DNA of 64,000 bases from Halarchaeum grantii (GCF_014647455.2 NZ_BMPF01000002.1:62001-126000); one strand, 5' to 3'. Positions 8,664 to 17,866 are shown, numbered from the stretch's first letter. Translations and numbers: made by a program. Notes: generated by a model from the letters alone, not told the origin.

Positions 8664-8927
8664 ATGAGTTCCGGTCTCGCCTCCCGTCTCCTCGGCGCCG
8701 TGAGCTCCCGCGTCCAGGAGCTCCTCGGCGTCGCGCTCAGTTGCGTCGGCCTCCTGCACTTCGCCGCGTGGGCGGCGAACGGCGACGGCACGCGCGCGCT
8801 CGCCGACCTGCAGGCCGGCCAGCTCTCCCTCGCCGCCGGCGGCTTCGGCGGGTACGCGAGCACCCACCCGGCGTACGTCCTCGCGTTCGTCGTCGGCATC
8901 GCCATCGTCGGCGCCGCGCGGCAGTGA
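8664..8927 (+). CDS. Small two-helix membrane protein
   Basis: 87 aa from the ATG at 8664. Two hydrophobic helices are visible (about 21-38, LLGVALSCVGLLHFAAWAAN, and 68-86, YVLAFVVGIAIVGAARQ). A GTTTTTG about 28 nt upstream of the ATG may be the promoter. It overlaps the following MFS gene by 4 nt (stop TGA within GTGA), so the two are translated together, and it may be an accessory to that transporter. No family recognised. Confidence 0.65.
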   Translation: MSSGLASRLLGAVSSRVQELLGVALSCVGLLHFAAWAANGDGTRALADLQAGQLSLAAGGFGGYASTHPAYVLAFVVGIAIVGAARQ

Positions 8928-10093
8928 GCGAGGGGAGCTGGCGCGGCGTCCTCGCCGTCGCGCTCTGGCAGGTCGTCGCGAGCCTCTGCTACTACTCGGC
9001 GTTCCCCGCGACGGACTCCTTCCAGACGGACTTCGGGCTCACCGGCGTGCAGGTCGGCCTCGTCATCACGACGCTCACGCTCGGCTACACGCTCTTCCTC
9101 TTCCCGGCGGGCGCGTTCGTCGACGCCTACGGTGACCGCCCCGCGATGGTCGCCGGCCTCGTCGGCCTCGCGCTCGGCGCCGTCGGCGTCTCGCTCGCGA
9201 CGAGCTACCTCACCCTGCTCCTCGCGGTGTTCGTCCTCGGCGCCGCGTACTCGACGGCGATGCCCGCGACGAACATCGCGGTCGCCGAGCGCGCCCCGCG
9301 CGGCGCGTACAACCTCGCCGTCGGCGTGAAGCAGGTCGGCGTCACCGCCGGCTCCGCGCTCGCCGCGTTCGTCGTCGCCGGCCTCGCCGCGCTCGCGCTC
9401 GGCTGGCAACTCGGCTTCCTCGTCGCGGCGGGCGCAGCGGGCGTCGTCGCGCTCGGCTTCCTCGTCGCCTACGAGGGCACCGGCGGGACGGGCGACGTGG
9501 GCTTCCCGGACGTCCGCGCGCTCTGGGGGAACCGCGCGCTGATGGCGCTCGCCGCCGGCGGCTTCTTCGTCGGCGCCGCCATCTTCACCACGACCGGCTA
9601 CGCCGTCCCCTACCTCGAAGCGGACACCACCGCCTCGAAGGCGACCGCCGGCGTCGTCCTCGGCCTCACGCAGGTGACGGGGAGCGTCGGCCGCATCGGC
9701 GCCGGCTGGGTCGCCGACCGCGTTCGCGGGACGGCCGCGCGCGCGTCCATCCGCGTCTTCAACTGGCAGACCGGCGTCGGCGCGCTCGCGATGGCCGCGA
9801 TCCCGCTCCTCGCGATGCCGGGCGCCGCCGCCGGCTTCGCGATACTCGGCGTGAGCCTCCTCGGCGTCACCGGCCTCTATCACGGCGCGCTCGTCGCGCT
9901 CGCGAGCGACGAGGAGTCCGGCGCCGCGACCGCAGCCGGCCAGACCACCATCAACCTCGGCGGCCTCCTCGTCCCGCCGACGTTCGGGTGGCTCGCCGAT
10001 ACGGCGGGCTACGCGGCCGGCTGGAACCTCCTCGCCGTCTGCGTCGCCGCCGGCGTCGCCTGCGCGCTCGTCGCCGGCCGCCTCACCGACTGA
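8924..10093 (+). CDS. Major facilitator superfamily transporter
   Basis: 389 aa from a GTG at 8924 that overlaps the preceding stop. About twelve transmembrane helices are visible. The first cytoplasmic loop carries the MFS signature GAFVDAYGDRPAMVAG (about 64-79), and the second half has a related loop, GRIGAGWVADRVRGTAARAS. Several helices are exceptionally Ala/Gly-rich. The substrate is unknown; the general shape resembles the oxalate/formate antiporter and nitrate-type MFS groups. Co-translated with the small membrane protein upstream. Confidence 0.87.
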   Translation: MSEGSWRGVLAVALWQVVASLCYYSAFPATDSFQTDFGLTGVQVGLVITTLTLGYTLFLFPAGAFVDAYGDRPAMVAGLVGLALGAVGVSLATSYLTLLLAVFVLGAAYSTAMPATNIAVAERAPRGAYNLAVGVKQVGVTAGSALAAFVVAGLAALALGWQLGFLVAAGAAGVVALGFLVAYEGTGGTGDVGFPDVRALWGNRALMALAAGGFFVGAAIFTTTGYAVPYLEADTTASKATAGVVLGLTQVTGSVGRIGAGWVADRVRGTAARASIRVFNWQTGVGALAMAAIPLLAMPGAAAGFAILGVSLLGVTGLYHGALVALASDEESGAATAAGQTTINLGGLLVPPTFGWLADTAGYAAGWNLLAVCVAAGVACALVAGRLTD

Positions 10094-10146
10094 CGCCCCG
10101 GCTCGGGTGGTGGGTTTAACTGCGCGTCGGCCCTCCCATCCACCGT

Positions 10147-10623
10147 ATGTACCGCACCGGGCACTACGGCGTCTCCCTGCTCGTGTACGCTCCGCTCGGT
10201 GCCGCCCTCCTCGCCGCCGGCTACCGCGTCCCCGCGCTCGTCGGCGGCGCCGCGATGCTCGCGCTCGCGCCCCTCCCCGACTACGACCAGCGCGTCCCGT
10301 TCGTGACGCATCGCGGCGTCACCCACACGCTCGTCTTCGCGTGGCTCGTCGGGACGACGCTCGCCGGCCTCACCCTCTTCCTCCCGGCCGCCGGCCCGGA
10401 GCGCCTCGCGCTCGCCAGCTTCGGCTTCGGCGTCGGCGCCCTCGGCGTTGTCGCCCACCTCCTCGGCGACGTCCTCACGCCCGCCGGCATCAGGCCGCTC
10501 TGGCCGCTCCGGGACACCCGCTATTCGCTCGCGCTCTGGACGGCCGATAACGCGCTCGCGAACTACGGCCTGCTCGGTGCGGGCGTCGCCGCCACCGTCG
10601 CCGTCCTCCTCCTCCTCGCCTGA
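10147..10623 (+). CDS. YdjM-like membrane-bound metal-dependent hydrolase (DUF457)
   Basis: 158 aa with four hydrophobic segments. The family's metal-binding motifs are present: LAPLPDYDQRVPFVTHRGVTH (trimmed region about 41-62, PDxD and HRGxTH) and VAHLLGDVLTPAGIRPLWP (about 104-122, HLxxDxxTxxG). Proteins of this type are predicted integral-membrane phosphohydrolase-like enzymes; biochemical role is poorly known. Plus-strand neighbour of the MFS gene with a short gap. Confidence 0.85.
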   Translation: MYRTGHYGVSLLVYAPLGAALLAAGYRVPALVGGAAMLALAPLPDYDQRVPFVTHRGVTHTLVFAWLVGTTLAGLTLFLPAAGPERLALASFGFGVGALGVVAHLLGDVLTPAGIRPLWPLRDTRYSLALWTADNALANYGLLGAGVAATVAVLLLLA

Positions 10624-10668
10624 CGCGGTGTCGGGTGGCTTTTCTCCCTCCGGCCCCTCCTCGGAGGC

Positions 10669-11250
10669 GTGACACCCACGACGACCGGGACCTACCGCGT
10701 GCGCTCGCGACGCCCCGAGGGGACGCTTCGCTGCGTCGACCTCGACGACGGCGAGGCCGTCGACGTCGCGCCCGCGGACGGCCTCCGACCGGGCTATCGC
10801 TTCACCGGCGACCTCGCGTGGGAGGACGGCGACGCCCGCCTCACCGACTTCACCGTCGAGGACCGGACGCTCTTCGCGTACGCCGAGGGCGTCGCGAACC
10901 TCTTCGAGGTCGCCCTCGACACGTGGGAGGAGGCGCGCCACGAGGGCCTCGGCGTGAACGCCCGCCCGACCTACGACACCGGCGGCGACCCGAACGGCGC
11001 CGTCTACACGTTCGCCGAACAGCAGGGCGAACGCGACGTCTACGCCGAACTCCGCGACGGCACCGCGCCGCTCGAACCGCTCCTCGCGCGCTTCCGCGAG
11101 GACTCCGACTTCGACGCCCCGAACGAGGTGTTCGTCCTCCGGCCCGCCACTCACCAGTTCGTCCTCGTCGCGCTCGTCGCCGAGAAGGGCGGCACGTACG
11201 CGGACACGATGCGCGACACCTACGGCTGTCCGCGCCCCTCGGAGCCTTAG
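10669..11250 (+). CDS. Haloarchaeal protein of unknown function (DUF6663-like)
   Basis: 193 aa from a GTG at 10669, with a T-rich promoter-like stretch (GCTTTTC) about 27 nt upstream. An N-terminal beta-rich OB-like part (TYRVRSRRPEGTLRCVDLDD) is followed by a helical part with FAYAEGVANLFEVALDTWEE and a C-terminal segment HQFVLVALVAEKGGTYADTM. I recall this layout from the haloarchaeal DUF6663 family. No catalytic motif; soluble and acidic. Overlaps the convergent panE gene by 4 nt. Confidence 0.7.
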   Translation: MTPTTTGTYRVRSRRPEGTLRCVDLDDGEAVDVAPADGLRPGYRFTGDLAWEDGDARLTDFTVEDRTLFAYAEGVANLFEVALDTWEEARHEGLGVNARPTYDTGGDPNGAVYTFAEQQGERDVYAELRDGTAPLEPLLARFREDSDFDAPNEVFVLRPATHQFVLVALVAEKGGTYADTMRDTYGCPRPSEP

Positions 11251-12149
11251 GCGTCCGCGAGCCGCACGAGGTCCGCGAGCGTCCGGTTCACTGGCGCCGG
11301 CAGCCCCGCGTCCTCCGCGCGCGAGACGACGGCGCCGTGAATCGCCTCCACCTCCGTCTCGCGTCCCGCCTCGACGTCCTGGCGCATCGAGGAGACGTTC
11401 GACGCGGTCCGCCGCGCCACCGTCAGCGTCTCCTCGATGACTCCCTCGGTGTCGACGCCCTCGTGGCGCGCGACCCGCGCGGCCTCCGCGACCGACCGCC
11501 GGACGAGTCGCGTCCCGGGCGCCGTCGCCGCGAGCGCGCCGTTCTCGACGCCCGCGAGCGCGGTCGCCGCGTTGATGCCGACGTTCACGAGCGCCTTCCG
11601 CCAGATGGCACGCCGGACGTCGTCGACGACGTGCGTCTCGATGCCGGCGAGCGACAGCTGCGTCGCGAGCGCGCGCACGTTCGCGTCGTTCAGCGCGAAG
11701 TAGCTCCCGAGGCGGGTGTCGCCCCGCCCGGCGTGCCGAACGACGCCCGGCTCGGGCACGTGGGCGCCGTGACTCGTCGCCCCCGCGAGCACGCGCTCCT
11801 CAGGGACGTACGCGGCGAGCGCTTCCGCGTTCCCGAGGCCGTTCTGGAGCGTCGCGACCGCCGCGTCCCCGAACGCCCCGGCCCACGTCGCGAGCGCGTC
11901 GTCCGTCTGGTAGCTCTTCACGCAGACGAGCACGTAGTCACAGCGCGGCGCCGCGCCGGGGTCACACACCACGGGGACGTCGACTGTCTCGGCCGTCCCG
12001 TCAGCGTGGACGACGCGCAGCCCAGACTCCCGGAGCGCCGCGACGTGGTCGCTCTCCCGCGCGAACAGTACCGTCTCCGTCTCCCTCGCCGCGAGCAGGC
12101 CCGCGAACAGCGACCCCATCGACCCCGCGCCGAGCACGCCGATACGCAT
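11247..12149 (-). CDS. panE: Ketopantoate reductase
   Basis: 300 aa from the ATG at 12149, chosen because it directly begins the Rossmann fold: MRIGVLGAGSMGSLFAGLLA (GxGxxG). Further family features: VLVCVKSYQTDDALA (about 69-83), QNGLGNAEALA (about 99-109), and IWRKALVNVGINAATALAGV (about 185-204) with the conserved Lys and Asn of the active site. It reduces 2-dehydropantoate to pantoate with NAD(P)H for coenzyme A synthesis (EC 1.1.1.169). Divergent from the FG-GAP gene. Confidence 0.92.
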   Translation of the reverse strand: MRIGVLGAGSMGSLFAGLLAARETETVLFARESDHVAALRESGLRVVHADGTAETVDVPVVCDPGAAPRCDYVLVCVKSYQTDDALATWAGAFGDAAVATLQNGLGNAEALAAYVPEERVLAGATSHGAHVPEPGVVRHAGRGDTRLGSYFALNDANVRALATQLSLAGIETHVVDDVRRAIWRKALVNVGINAATALAGVENGALAATAPGTRLVRRSVAEAARVARHEGVDTEGVIEETLTVARRTASNVSSMRQDVEAGRETEVEAIHGAVVSRAEDAGLPAPVNRTLADLVRLADA

Positions 12150-12264
12150 ACCCGACGGTGGCGGCGCCGCCCGCTTGTACCCGTCCATTCGGCGGCCGTC
12201 GGAGCACGCTCGGCGCTCGTCGGCGAGCGAAACTATTTCCGCGCGCCGCCGGAAGGGGAGGCGA

Positions 12265-14055
12265 ATGCAGCGTGGGCCACCCTCTGAGGCGGCGACCGAC
12301 CAGCGACGCGACCGCGGTCAGCTCCTCCTCGTCGCCGGCCTCGGTATCGCCGTCGCGTTCGTCGCGCTCGCGCTCGTCGTGAACAGCGTCGTCTTCACGC
12401 ACAACCTCGCGACGCGCCCCTCCGCGAGCGGCGCGGACGCCATGGAGTATCAGGACGTCGTCGTCGAGGGCGTCGGCGGCGTCCTCGCGGAGGCGAACGA
12501 GCGCGAGTACGTCCGCCACGGCGCGCTCGACGCCGCCTTCCGCGACGACACCGCCGAGTGGGCGAACCTCACGCTCCGGCAGTACGCCGCCCAGGGGACG
12601 CTCACGAGCGTCGCGATACACGACGTCACGAACGGCACGGGGATCCATCAGGCGAGCGTGCGCGAGTTCACCGACCGGAGCGGGGCGGCGGACTGGTCGC
12701 TCTTCGACGACGCGGACGGCGCGCGGCGCTTCAAGATGAACCTCACCGACGACCGGTCCGGTACGCTCACCGTCACGACGACGTTCGCCGACGGCTCGAC
12801 GCACAGCGTGGACGTCGACACCGGCTCGAACGTCACCGTCGACGGCGGCTGTTCGGCGCCCGCGCCCGCCACCGTCGACTTCTCGAGCGCGAGCGTCGAC
12901 GGCGCGCACTGCGCCGCGCTCGAGGGGTTCACGAGCGGGACGGTCGAGGAGATCGCCTTCACGAACGGCGACGCCGTCACCGGCCGCTACGTCGTCGTCG
13001 CGAACGCCACGACCGGCGACCTCTACGCGAGCGGGAGCTACACGGACCACTACTACACGGCGGACACGCCGTCGCCGTACGCGCTCGACGCCGTCTACGC
13101 CGCGACGCTGAACCTCACCTACCGCGCGCCCGATATCGAATACGAGACGCAGGTCCGCCTCGAACCGGACGCCGCCCCGCAGGGACCGCGCTACGGCGTC
13201 GTCCCGCTCGCGGATCGCGTCGTCTTCACGTACGCGAACGACCCGACGAACCTCTCCACCGTCGACGCGCTCGGCGGCGTGACGCGCTTCGCGCCGACGA
13301 ACGCCACCGTCATCGGCCCGCGCGAGTACGACTTCACGGGCGACGACGTGCTCGACACGCCGTACGTGAACGATTCGGGGGACGTCCGGCTCGCGAACGA
13401 GAGCGGGTCGTTCGTCATAGCTGAGAATGCGGAGCAATCGGGCTCGCTCCTCGCAGTCGGAAGCTGGAACGGGAGTCGTCCATCGGTCTTCTACGCGGGC
13501 AGTAACAACGACTACGTCTATCGGGTCAATCCCTCAATGGACACACCTGAGCGACTGTTCGCCGATCTGGATAACGACGGTGTCTCTGCCGTCTCCGGGA
13601 TCGGCGACATCGACGGAGACGGGGAGGACGAGCTAGTCTTCGTCGACAATAGCGGAATCGTCACGTACCATGACCCAAGCGGTAAGTACGATACCGCGGA
13701 GGGGGAGATGTTCAAGGCGTATACAAACGACGGAAATCCGAGCGGACGCGGCGTCGGTCCGCCGATAGACTTCGACGGGGACGGACGGGCGAAGATACCG
13801 GTCGTGCAGTCGTCCCACATATATCTCGGAGACGCGAGCGGACTCGACTCCGAGTCGCTCGTCGACGACCTAGCGCTCACCGCACCGATGGCGGGATTCG
13901 ACGTGGATGGTGACGGCCGCCCCGAGCTTGTCTACGTAAACGAAAACGGAAAAATCGCGTACATCGACGACGTGACTGCGTCAGCGAACGCCATCAAGTT
14001 CGAGAATGCGACGGGGAGTCAGATCCCCGTCGATCCGTCGACCGGCGTCGCGTAA
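12265..14055 (+). CDS. Surface protein: pilin-like N-terminal helix, FG-GAP-like C-terminus
   Basis: 596 aa from the ATG at 12265. Residues about 17-45 (DRGQLLLVAGLGIAVAFVAL onward) form one transmembrane helix preceded by Gly-Gln, as in haloarchaeal DUF7261 and pilin-like proteins. The middle (50-340) is beta-rich with many N-x-S/T sequons. The C-terminal third has FG-GAP/dockerin-like calcium-binding repeats: GDIDGDGEDELVFVDNSG, DFDGDGRAKIPVVQ, DVDGDGRPELVYVNENG. From about 13415 the DNA has visibly more A/T and rarer codons than the first two thirds, suggesting a swapped 3' segment. It ends abruptly after DPSTGVA with no second anchor. Its stop directly abuts that of the convergent regulator. 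Confidence 0.78.
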   Translation: MQRGPPSEAATDQRRDRGQLLLVAGLGIAVAFVALALVVNSVVFTHNLATRPSASGADAMEYQDVVVEGVGGVLAEANEREYVRHGALDAAFRDDTAEWANLTLRQYAAQGTLTSVAIHDVTNGTGIHQASVREFTDRSGAADWSLFDDADGARRFKMNLTDDRSGTLTVTTTFADGSTHSVDVDTGSNVTVDGGCSAPAPATVDFSSASVDGAHCAALEGFTSGTVEEIAFTNGDAVTGRYVVVANATTGDLYASGSYTDHYYTADTPSPYALDAVYAATLNLTYRAPDIEYETQVRLEPDAAPQGPRYGVVPLADRVVFTYANDPTNLSTVDALGGVTRFAPTNATVIGPREYDFTGDDVLDTPYVNDSGDVRLANESGSFVIAENAEQSGSLLAVGSWNGSRPSVFYAGSNNDYVYRVNPSMDTPERLFADLDNDGVSAVSGIGDIDGDGEDELVFVDNSGIVTYHDPSGKYDTAEGEMFKAYTNDGNPSGRGVGPPIDFDGDGRAKIPVVQSSHIYLGDASGLDSESLVDDLALTAPMAGFDVDGDGRPELVYVNENGKIAYIDDVTASANAIKFENATGSQIPVDPSTGVA

Positions 14056-14664
14056 CTAGTTCTCGACTTCCCGAAAGGCGTCCTCGAACCCCTCGACGTC
14101 GTCGAGGGAGTCCTGAACGCGCGCTTCGAGGTCGGCCTTGCGGCGTTGGAGGTCCCGATAGGCGGCGCTCTCGTCGCGCTCGTCGGGGGTGAGTTGGGCC
14201 TCGAGTGTGGCGAGCTTCGCGGAGACGGCGAAGTACGCCTGCAGGTCGTCGTCGTACTCGGAGCGCGCGAGCAGGTTCTCGACGGTGTCGACGACGTCGT
14301 CGCGCGTCACGGGCTTCACGAGGTACTCGTCGAAGGGCATGTCGAGGATGTCCTCGTCCGGCTCGACGGCGGTGAGCATGGAGACCCGGACGTCGTAGCC
14401 CCGCTCGCGGATGGCGTCGAGCACGTCGCCGCCGGACATGTCGGGCATGCGGCGGTCGAGGAGGACGACGTCGACGTCGGAGTCGACGGCGTCGATAGCG
14501 CTCTCCCCGTCGTAGGTGGTTCGGACGTCGTAGTCGCCGTCGAGCCAGATGGCGTACGTGTCGGCGAGGTCCTCGTCGTCGTCGACGGCGAGAACGGTCG
14601 GTCGGTCCTCCTCGGTGGTGTCGACGCCGGAGGGTGTGCCGTCGGCCGGGGAGTCGGGTATCAT
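14056..14664 (-). CDS. Response regulator with HalX domain
   Basis: 202 aa. Receiver domain at about 23-135: acidic pocket VLAVDDDEDLAD (24-35), phospho-acceptor Asp in VVLLDRRMPDMSGG, Thr in SMLTAVEPDED, and the conserved Lys in EYLVKPVTRDD. The C-terminal HalX domain (about 140-195) is helical, with YFAVSAKLATLEAQL and DLQRRKADLEARVQDSL. HalX proteins are haloarchaeal receivers without a classical DNA-binding domain; the kinase partner is not in this window. A TATA-like element (14710-14716) lies about 48 nt upstream, implying a short leader. Confidence 0.9.
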   Translation of the reverse strand: MIPDSPADGTPSGVDTTEEDRPTVLAVDDDEDLADTYAIWLDGDYDVRTTYDGESAIDAVDSDVDVVLLDRRMPDMSGGDVLDAIRERGYDVRVSMLTAVEPDEDILDMPFDEYLVKPVTRDDVVDTVENLLARSEYDDDLQAYFAVSAKLATLEAQLTPDERDESAAYRDLQRRKADLEARVQDSLDDVEGFEDAFREVEN

Positions 14665-14924
14665 AGTGGGGGGACTCGGTCGTCGCTTGGTGGGTAGGGT
14701 GGCGTGACGGTATAGTCTTGTGGCCTAGTTGACGGGCACTCGATCGCGCGCACGCACGCCGTGACACCCGAAAGCGCGGCCCTCGGTGTCGGCATCGCGG
14801 ACGGCGATCCGGGGGGAGCCCGGCGGCGTGGTCGTTGCACGCTACCACACAGCCTCGTTCTACATGAGCGAACGCATTGGGAATTCGTCCCGCCTATCGG
14901 AAACGATTTGCGCGCTTCCTGGGA
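14665..14924. other. Intergenic region between HalX regulator and ppc
   Basis: Divergent spacer. Its left part carries the regulator's TATA-like element (minus CTATACC, 14710-14716). Its right part is relatively A/T-rich and leads into the ppc promoter. The plus-strand frame from 14761 is not convincing as a gene. No tRNA, repeat or stable hairpin was found. Confidence 0.5.
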
Positions 14925-14931
14925 TTTAACT
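14925..14931 (+). promoter_or_regulatory. ppc promoter TATA-like element
   Basis: TTTAACT, centred about 27 nt upstream of the ppc ATG at 14955, consistent with a leaderless mRNA. Confidence 0.55.
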
Positions 14932-14954
14932 ACAGTGGTACGTAATGTCGAGGC

Positions 14955-17672
14955 ATGGGTTTACACGGACGGAGCGTCCGGCAGGACGTACGGGAGTTAG
15001 GCGACCTCCTGGGTGAAGCGGTCGAACGACACGCGTCCCGAGACGCCTTCGAGGCCGTCGAAGACGCGCGAACCGCCGCGATCGACTATCGTCAGGGGGA
15101 GACGTCGACGCGCGACGAACTCCGGAACGTCCTCGCGGAGAACGACGAGGAAGTCAACGCCTCCGTCGCCCGGGCGTTCACGACGTATTTCGAATTAGTG
15201 AACTTGGCCGAGGAGCGAGAGCGCGTCCGCTCGCTCCGCGAGGACGAGGACGACGGCACGCTCGCCGACAGCCTCCCCGCCGCCGTCGAGCGCCTCGCCG
15301 ACGACGGCGCCGCTCCGTCCGACGTTCGGGACGTCCTCGAGGCGGTTCGCGTCGTCCCGACGTTCACGGCGCACCCGACCGAAGCGCGCCGGAAGACGGT
15401 GAAGGCGACGCTCGTCCGGGTGACCGACCTCCTCGAGGAACTCGACCAGCACCGCCTCACGAAGCGCGAGCGCGCGAACAAACTCGCGCGCCTCGACGCG
15501 CTCGTCGAGAGTCTCTGGACGACGAAGCAGGTCCGCGGGCGCCGCCCCGAGCCGTTCGACGAGGCGCGCAACGTCCACTGGTACCTCGCGAACGTCATCT
15601 TCGACCAGGTCCCCGAGATGTACGCGCGTCTCGAGGACGCCCTCGAGGAGCACTACGAGGAGCCGCCGGCCGTCCCCGAAATCCTCGACTTCCGCTCGTG
15701 GGCCGGGAGCGACCGGGACGGTAACCCGTTCGTCACCCCGGAGGTGACGACGAAGACCCTCGAGCGCCAGCGCGACCTCGTCGTCGAGAACTACCGCGAC
15801 GCCCTCGACGACGTCTCGGGCGTCCTCAGTCAGGACGCGACGCGGATGGACCTCGCCAGCGTCGAGGCGTCGCTCGACCGGGACGCCGAGCGCGTCCCCT
15901 CGCTCGTCTCCGGCGCGCGCGAGCGCTACCCCGACGAGCCGCTGCGCCAGAAGGTGCTCGTGATGTGGCGCCGGCTCGGGCGCATCACCGACGTCCGTCC
16001 CGGCGGCTACGACGACTACGAGGAGTTCCTCGCGGACATCGACGTCGTCGAGGACGCCCTGCGCGCGAACGACGCCGACCGCATCGCCGACGAGTACATC
16101 GACCCGCTCGAGCGCCAGGTCCGGACGTTCCGCTTCCACCTCGCGAGCCTCGACCTCCGCGACCACCAGGAGATGCACACGGGCGCGCTCGAGGAGGCAC
16201 TGGAGCGCGAGGGCGTCGATTATAGGAGTATGGACGAGGACGAGCGCGTCGAGTTCCTCACCGAGGCCACGCTCCAGACGGAGAACGTCCTCGACCTCAC
16301 CGACACCGAGGACCTGAGCGACGAGGCCGCGCGCGTGCTCTCGCGCTTCGACGCGCTCGGCGGCTGGCACGAGGAGTACGGCGAGGAGGCCATCGACACC
16401 TACTGCATCAGCATGACCGAGCGCCCGAGCCACGTCCTCGAAGTGCTCTTCCTCGCCGATCAGGCGGGCGTCGTCGACCTCCCCGAGCACTGCGGGCTCG
16501 ACGTCGTCCCCCTCCTCGAGACGGAGTCCGCGCTCGCGAACGCCCGCGAGACCATGGAGACCCTCTTCGACAACGACGCCTACGGCGCGGCCCTCGAAGC
16601 GCGGGGCACCGTTCAGGAAGTCATGCTCGGCTACAGCGACTCGAACAAGGAGAACGGCTTCCTCGCCGCGAACTGGGCGCTCAACGAGGCCCAGCGCAAA
16701 CTCGCGGCGATCACGGACGACCTCGGCGTCGAGTTGCGCCTCTTCCACGGTCGCGGCGGCTCCATCTCCCGCGGCGGCGGCCCGATGAACGAGGCGCTCC
16801 TCGCGCTCCCGCCGGAGACCGTCACGGGCGAGGTGAAGTTCACCCAGCAGGGCGAGTCCATCGCCGAAACCTACGGCAACCCCTACATCGCCGAGCGGAA
16901 CCTCGAACAGATGCTGAACGCGCAGATCCGCGCGCGCCACGACGCGGTCTCCCGGGGCGACTCGACGGCCCTCGACGACCCCGGCTCCGACATCGACGCC
17001 GAGTGGGAGACGGCGATGGAGACGATGGCGAGCGCCGCCCGCGACGCGTACGTCGACCTCCTCGGCACCGAGGGGTTCGTCCAGTACTTCGAGCAGGCGA
17101 CCCCCATCACGGTCATCGAGGAGCTGAACATGGGCTCGCGGCCCGCGAGCCGCTCGAAGGAGCGCTCCGTGGAGGACCTGCGGGCGATCCCGTGGGTGTT
17201 CTCGTGGACGCAGAGCCGCTGTATCGTCCCCGGGTGGTTCGGCGTCGGCACCGGCATCGAGGCCTATCTCGACGCCGGCGGTGACGTCGAGACCCTACGC
17301 GAGATGTACGAGGCGTGGCCGTTCTTCCGGACGATGCTCGACCGGGCGTCCATGGCGCTCGCGCGCACCGAGATGGAGATCGCCGAGGAGTACGCCGACC
17401 TCGCCGACCCCGACCTCCGCGAGCGCATCTTCCCCACCATCGAGTCCGAGTACGGGCGCTCGAGCGACGCCGTCCTCGACATCACCGAGGCGGACGCGCT
17501 CATCACGCGCGAGTGGCTCACCGAGAGCCTCGAACGCCGCAACCCCTACGTCGACCCGCTCAACCTCCTGCAGGTGGACCTCCTCCGGCAGAGCCACCGC
17601 ACCGAGGCGGCCGAGCAGACGCTGCGCCTGAGCGTGAAGGGGATCGCCGCCGGCATGAAGAACACCGGGTAG
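14955..17672 (+). CDS. ppc: Phosphoenolpyruvate carboxylase
   Basis: 905 aa, the bacterial-type length. Catalytic motifs are all visible: VPTFTAHPTEARRKTVK with catalytic His140, GYSDSNKENGFLAANW, FHGRGGSISRGGGP, EELNMGSRPASRSKER, RAIPWVFSWTQSR, and the canonical C-terminus GMKNTG. It carboxylates PEP to oxaloacetate with bicarbonate and Mg2+ (EC 4.1.1.31), replenishing the TCA cycle. The start at 14955 is supported by a TATA element 27 nt upstream. A structured repeat begins 4 nt after the stop codon (17677 onward). Confidence 0.97.
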   Translation: MGLHGRSVRQDVRELGDLLGEAVERHASRDAFEAVEDARTAAIDYRQGETSTRDELRNVLAENDEEVNASVARAFTTYFELVNLAEERERVRSLREDEDDGTLADSLPAAVERLADDGAAPSDVRDVLEAVRVVPTFTAHPTEARRKTVKATLVRVTDLLEELDQHRLTKRERANKLARLDALVESLWTTKQVRGRRPEPFDEARNVHWYLANVIFDQVPEMYARLEDALEEHYEEPPAVPEILDFRSWAGSDRDGNPFVTPEVTTKTLERQRDLVVENYRDALDDVSGVLSQDATRMDLASVEASLDRDAERVPSLVSGARERYPDEPLRQKVLVMWRRLGRITDVRPGGYDDYEEFLADIDVVEDALRANDADRIADEYIDPLERQVRTFRFHLASLDLRDHQEMHTGALEEALEREGVDYRSMDEDERVEFLTEATLQTENVLDLTDTEDLSDEAARVLSRFDALGGWHEEYGEEAIDTYCISMTERPSHVLEVLFLADQAGVVDLPEHCGLDVVPLLETESALANARETMETLFDNDAYGAALEARGTVQEVMLGYSDSNKENGFLAANWALNEAQRKLAAITDDLGVELRLFHGRGGSISRGGGPMNEALLALPPETVTGEVKFTQQGESIAETYGNPYIAERNLEQMLNAQIRARHDAVSRGDSTALDDPGSDIDAEWETAMETMASAARDAYVDLLGTEGFVQYFEQATPITVIEELNMGSRPASRSKERSVEDLRAIPWVFSWTQSRCIVPGWFGVGTGIEAYLDAGGDVETLREMYEAWPFFRTMLDRASMALARTEMEIAEEYADLADPDLRERIFPTIESEYGRSSDAVLDITEADALITREWLTESLERRNPYVDPLNLLQVDLLRQSHRTEAAEQTLRLSVKGIAAGMKNTG

Positions 17673-17676
17673 GCGG

Positions 17677-17760
17677 TCGGCGGGACCGAGCGGAGCGAGG
17701 GCCCGCCGGACGGCGAGCGGGGAGCCTACGACCCGCGAGCGACCCGTGCGACGCGAGGCC
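17677..17760 (+). repeat. Dispersed structured repeat copy after ppc
   Basis: A hairpin immediately follows the ppc stop: left arm 17678-17687 and right arm 17699-17708 pair over ten positions with one A-G mismatch (plus a terminal G-U), enclosing an 11-nt loop GAGCGGAGCGA. Downstream lies a tail of the form GGCGAGCGGGGAG...ACGACCCGCGAG that is nearly the same as the tail of the copy at 57358-57421 (GACGAACGGGGAG...ACGACCCGTGAG). The position suggests a 3'-end stabilising or terminating structure, but the conserved tail implies something more specific. Not a known named element to me. Confidence 0.6.
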
Positions 17761-17866
17761 CCGCCGACCACCGGACGGCGAGCGTGTCACTCCGTCTCGC
17801 GGTTCTCGGCCCGGCGTTCGGGTTCCGTCGGCCTTAATCCCGTACGCGGCGTCGTCCCGACCACGA

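Noticed and set aside
14761-15000. Short plus-strand frame before ppc
   Set aside because: No recognisable motif, overlaps the ppc promoter and start, and has no promoter of its own.
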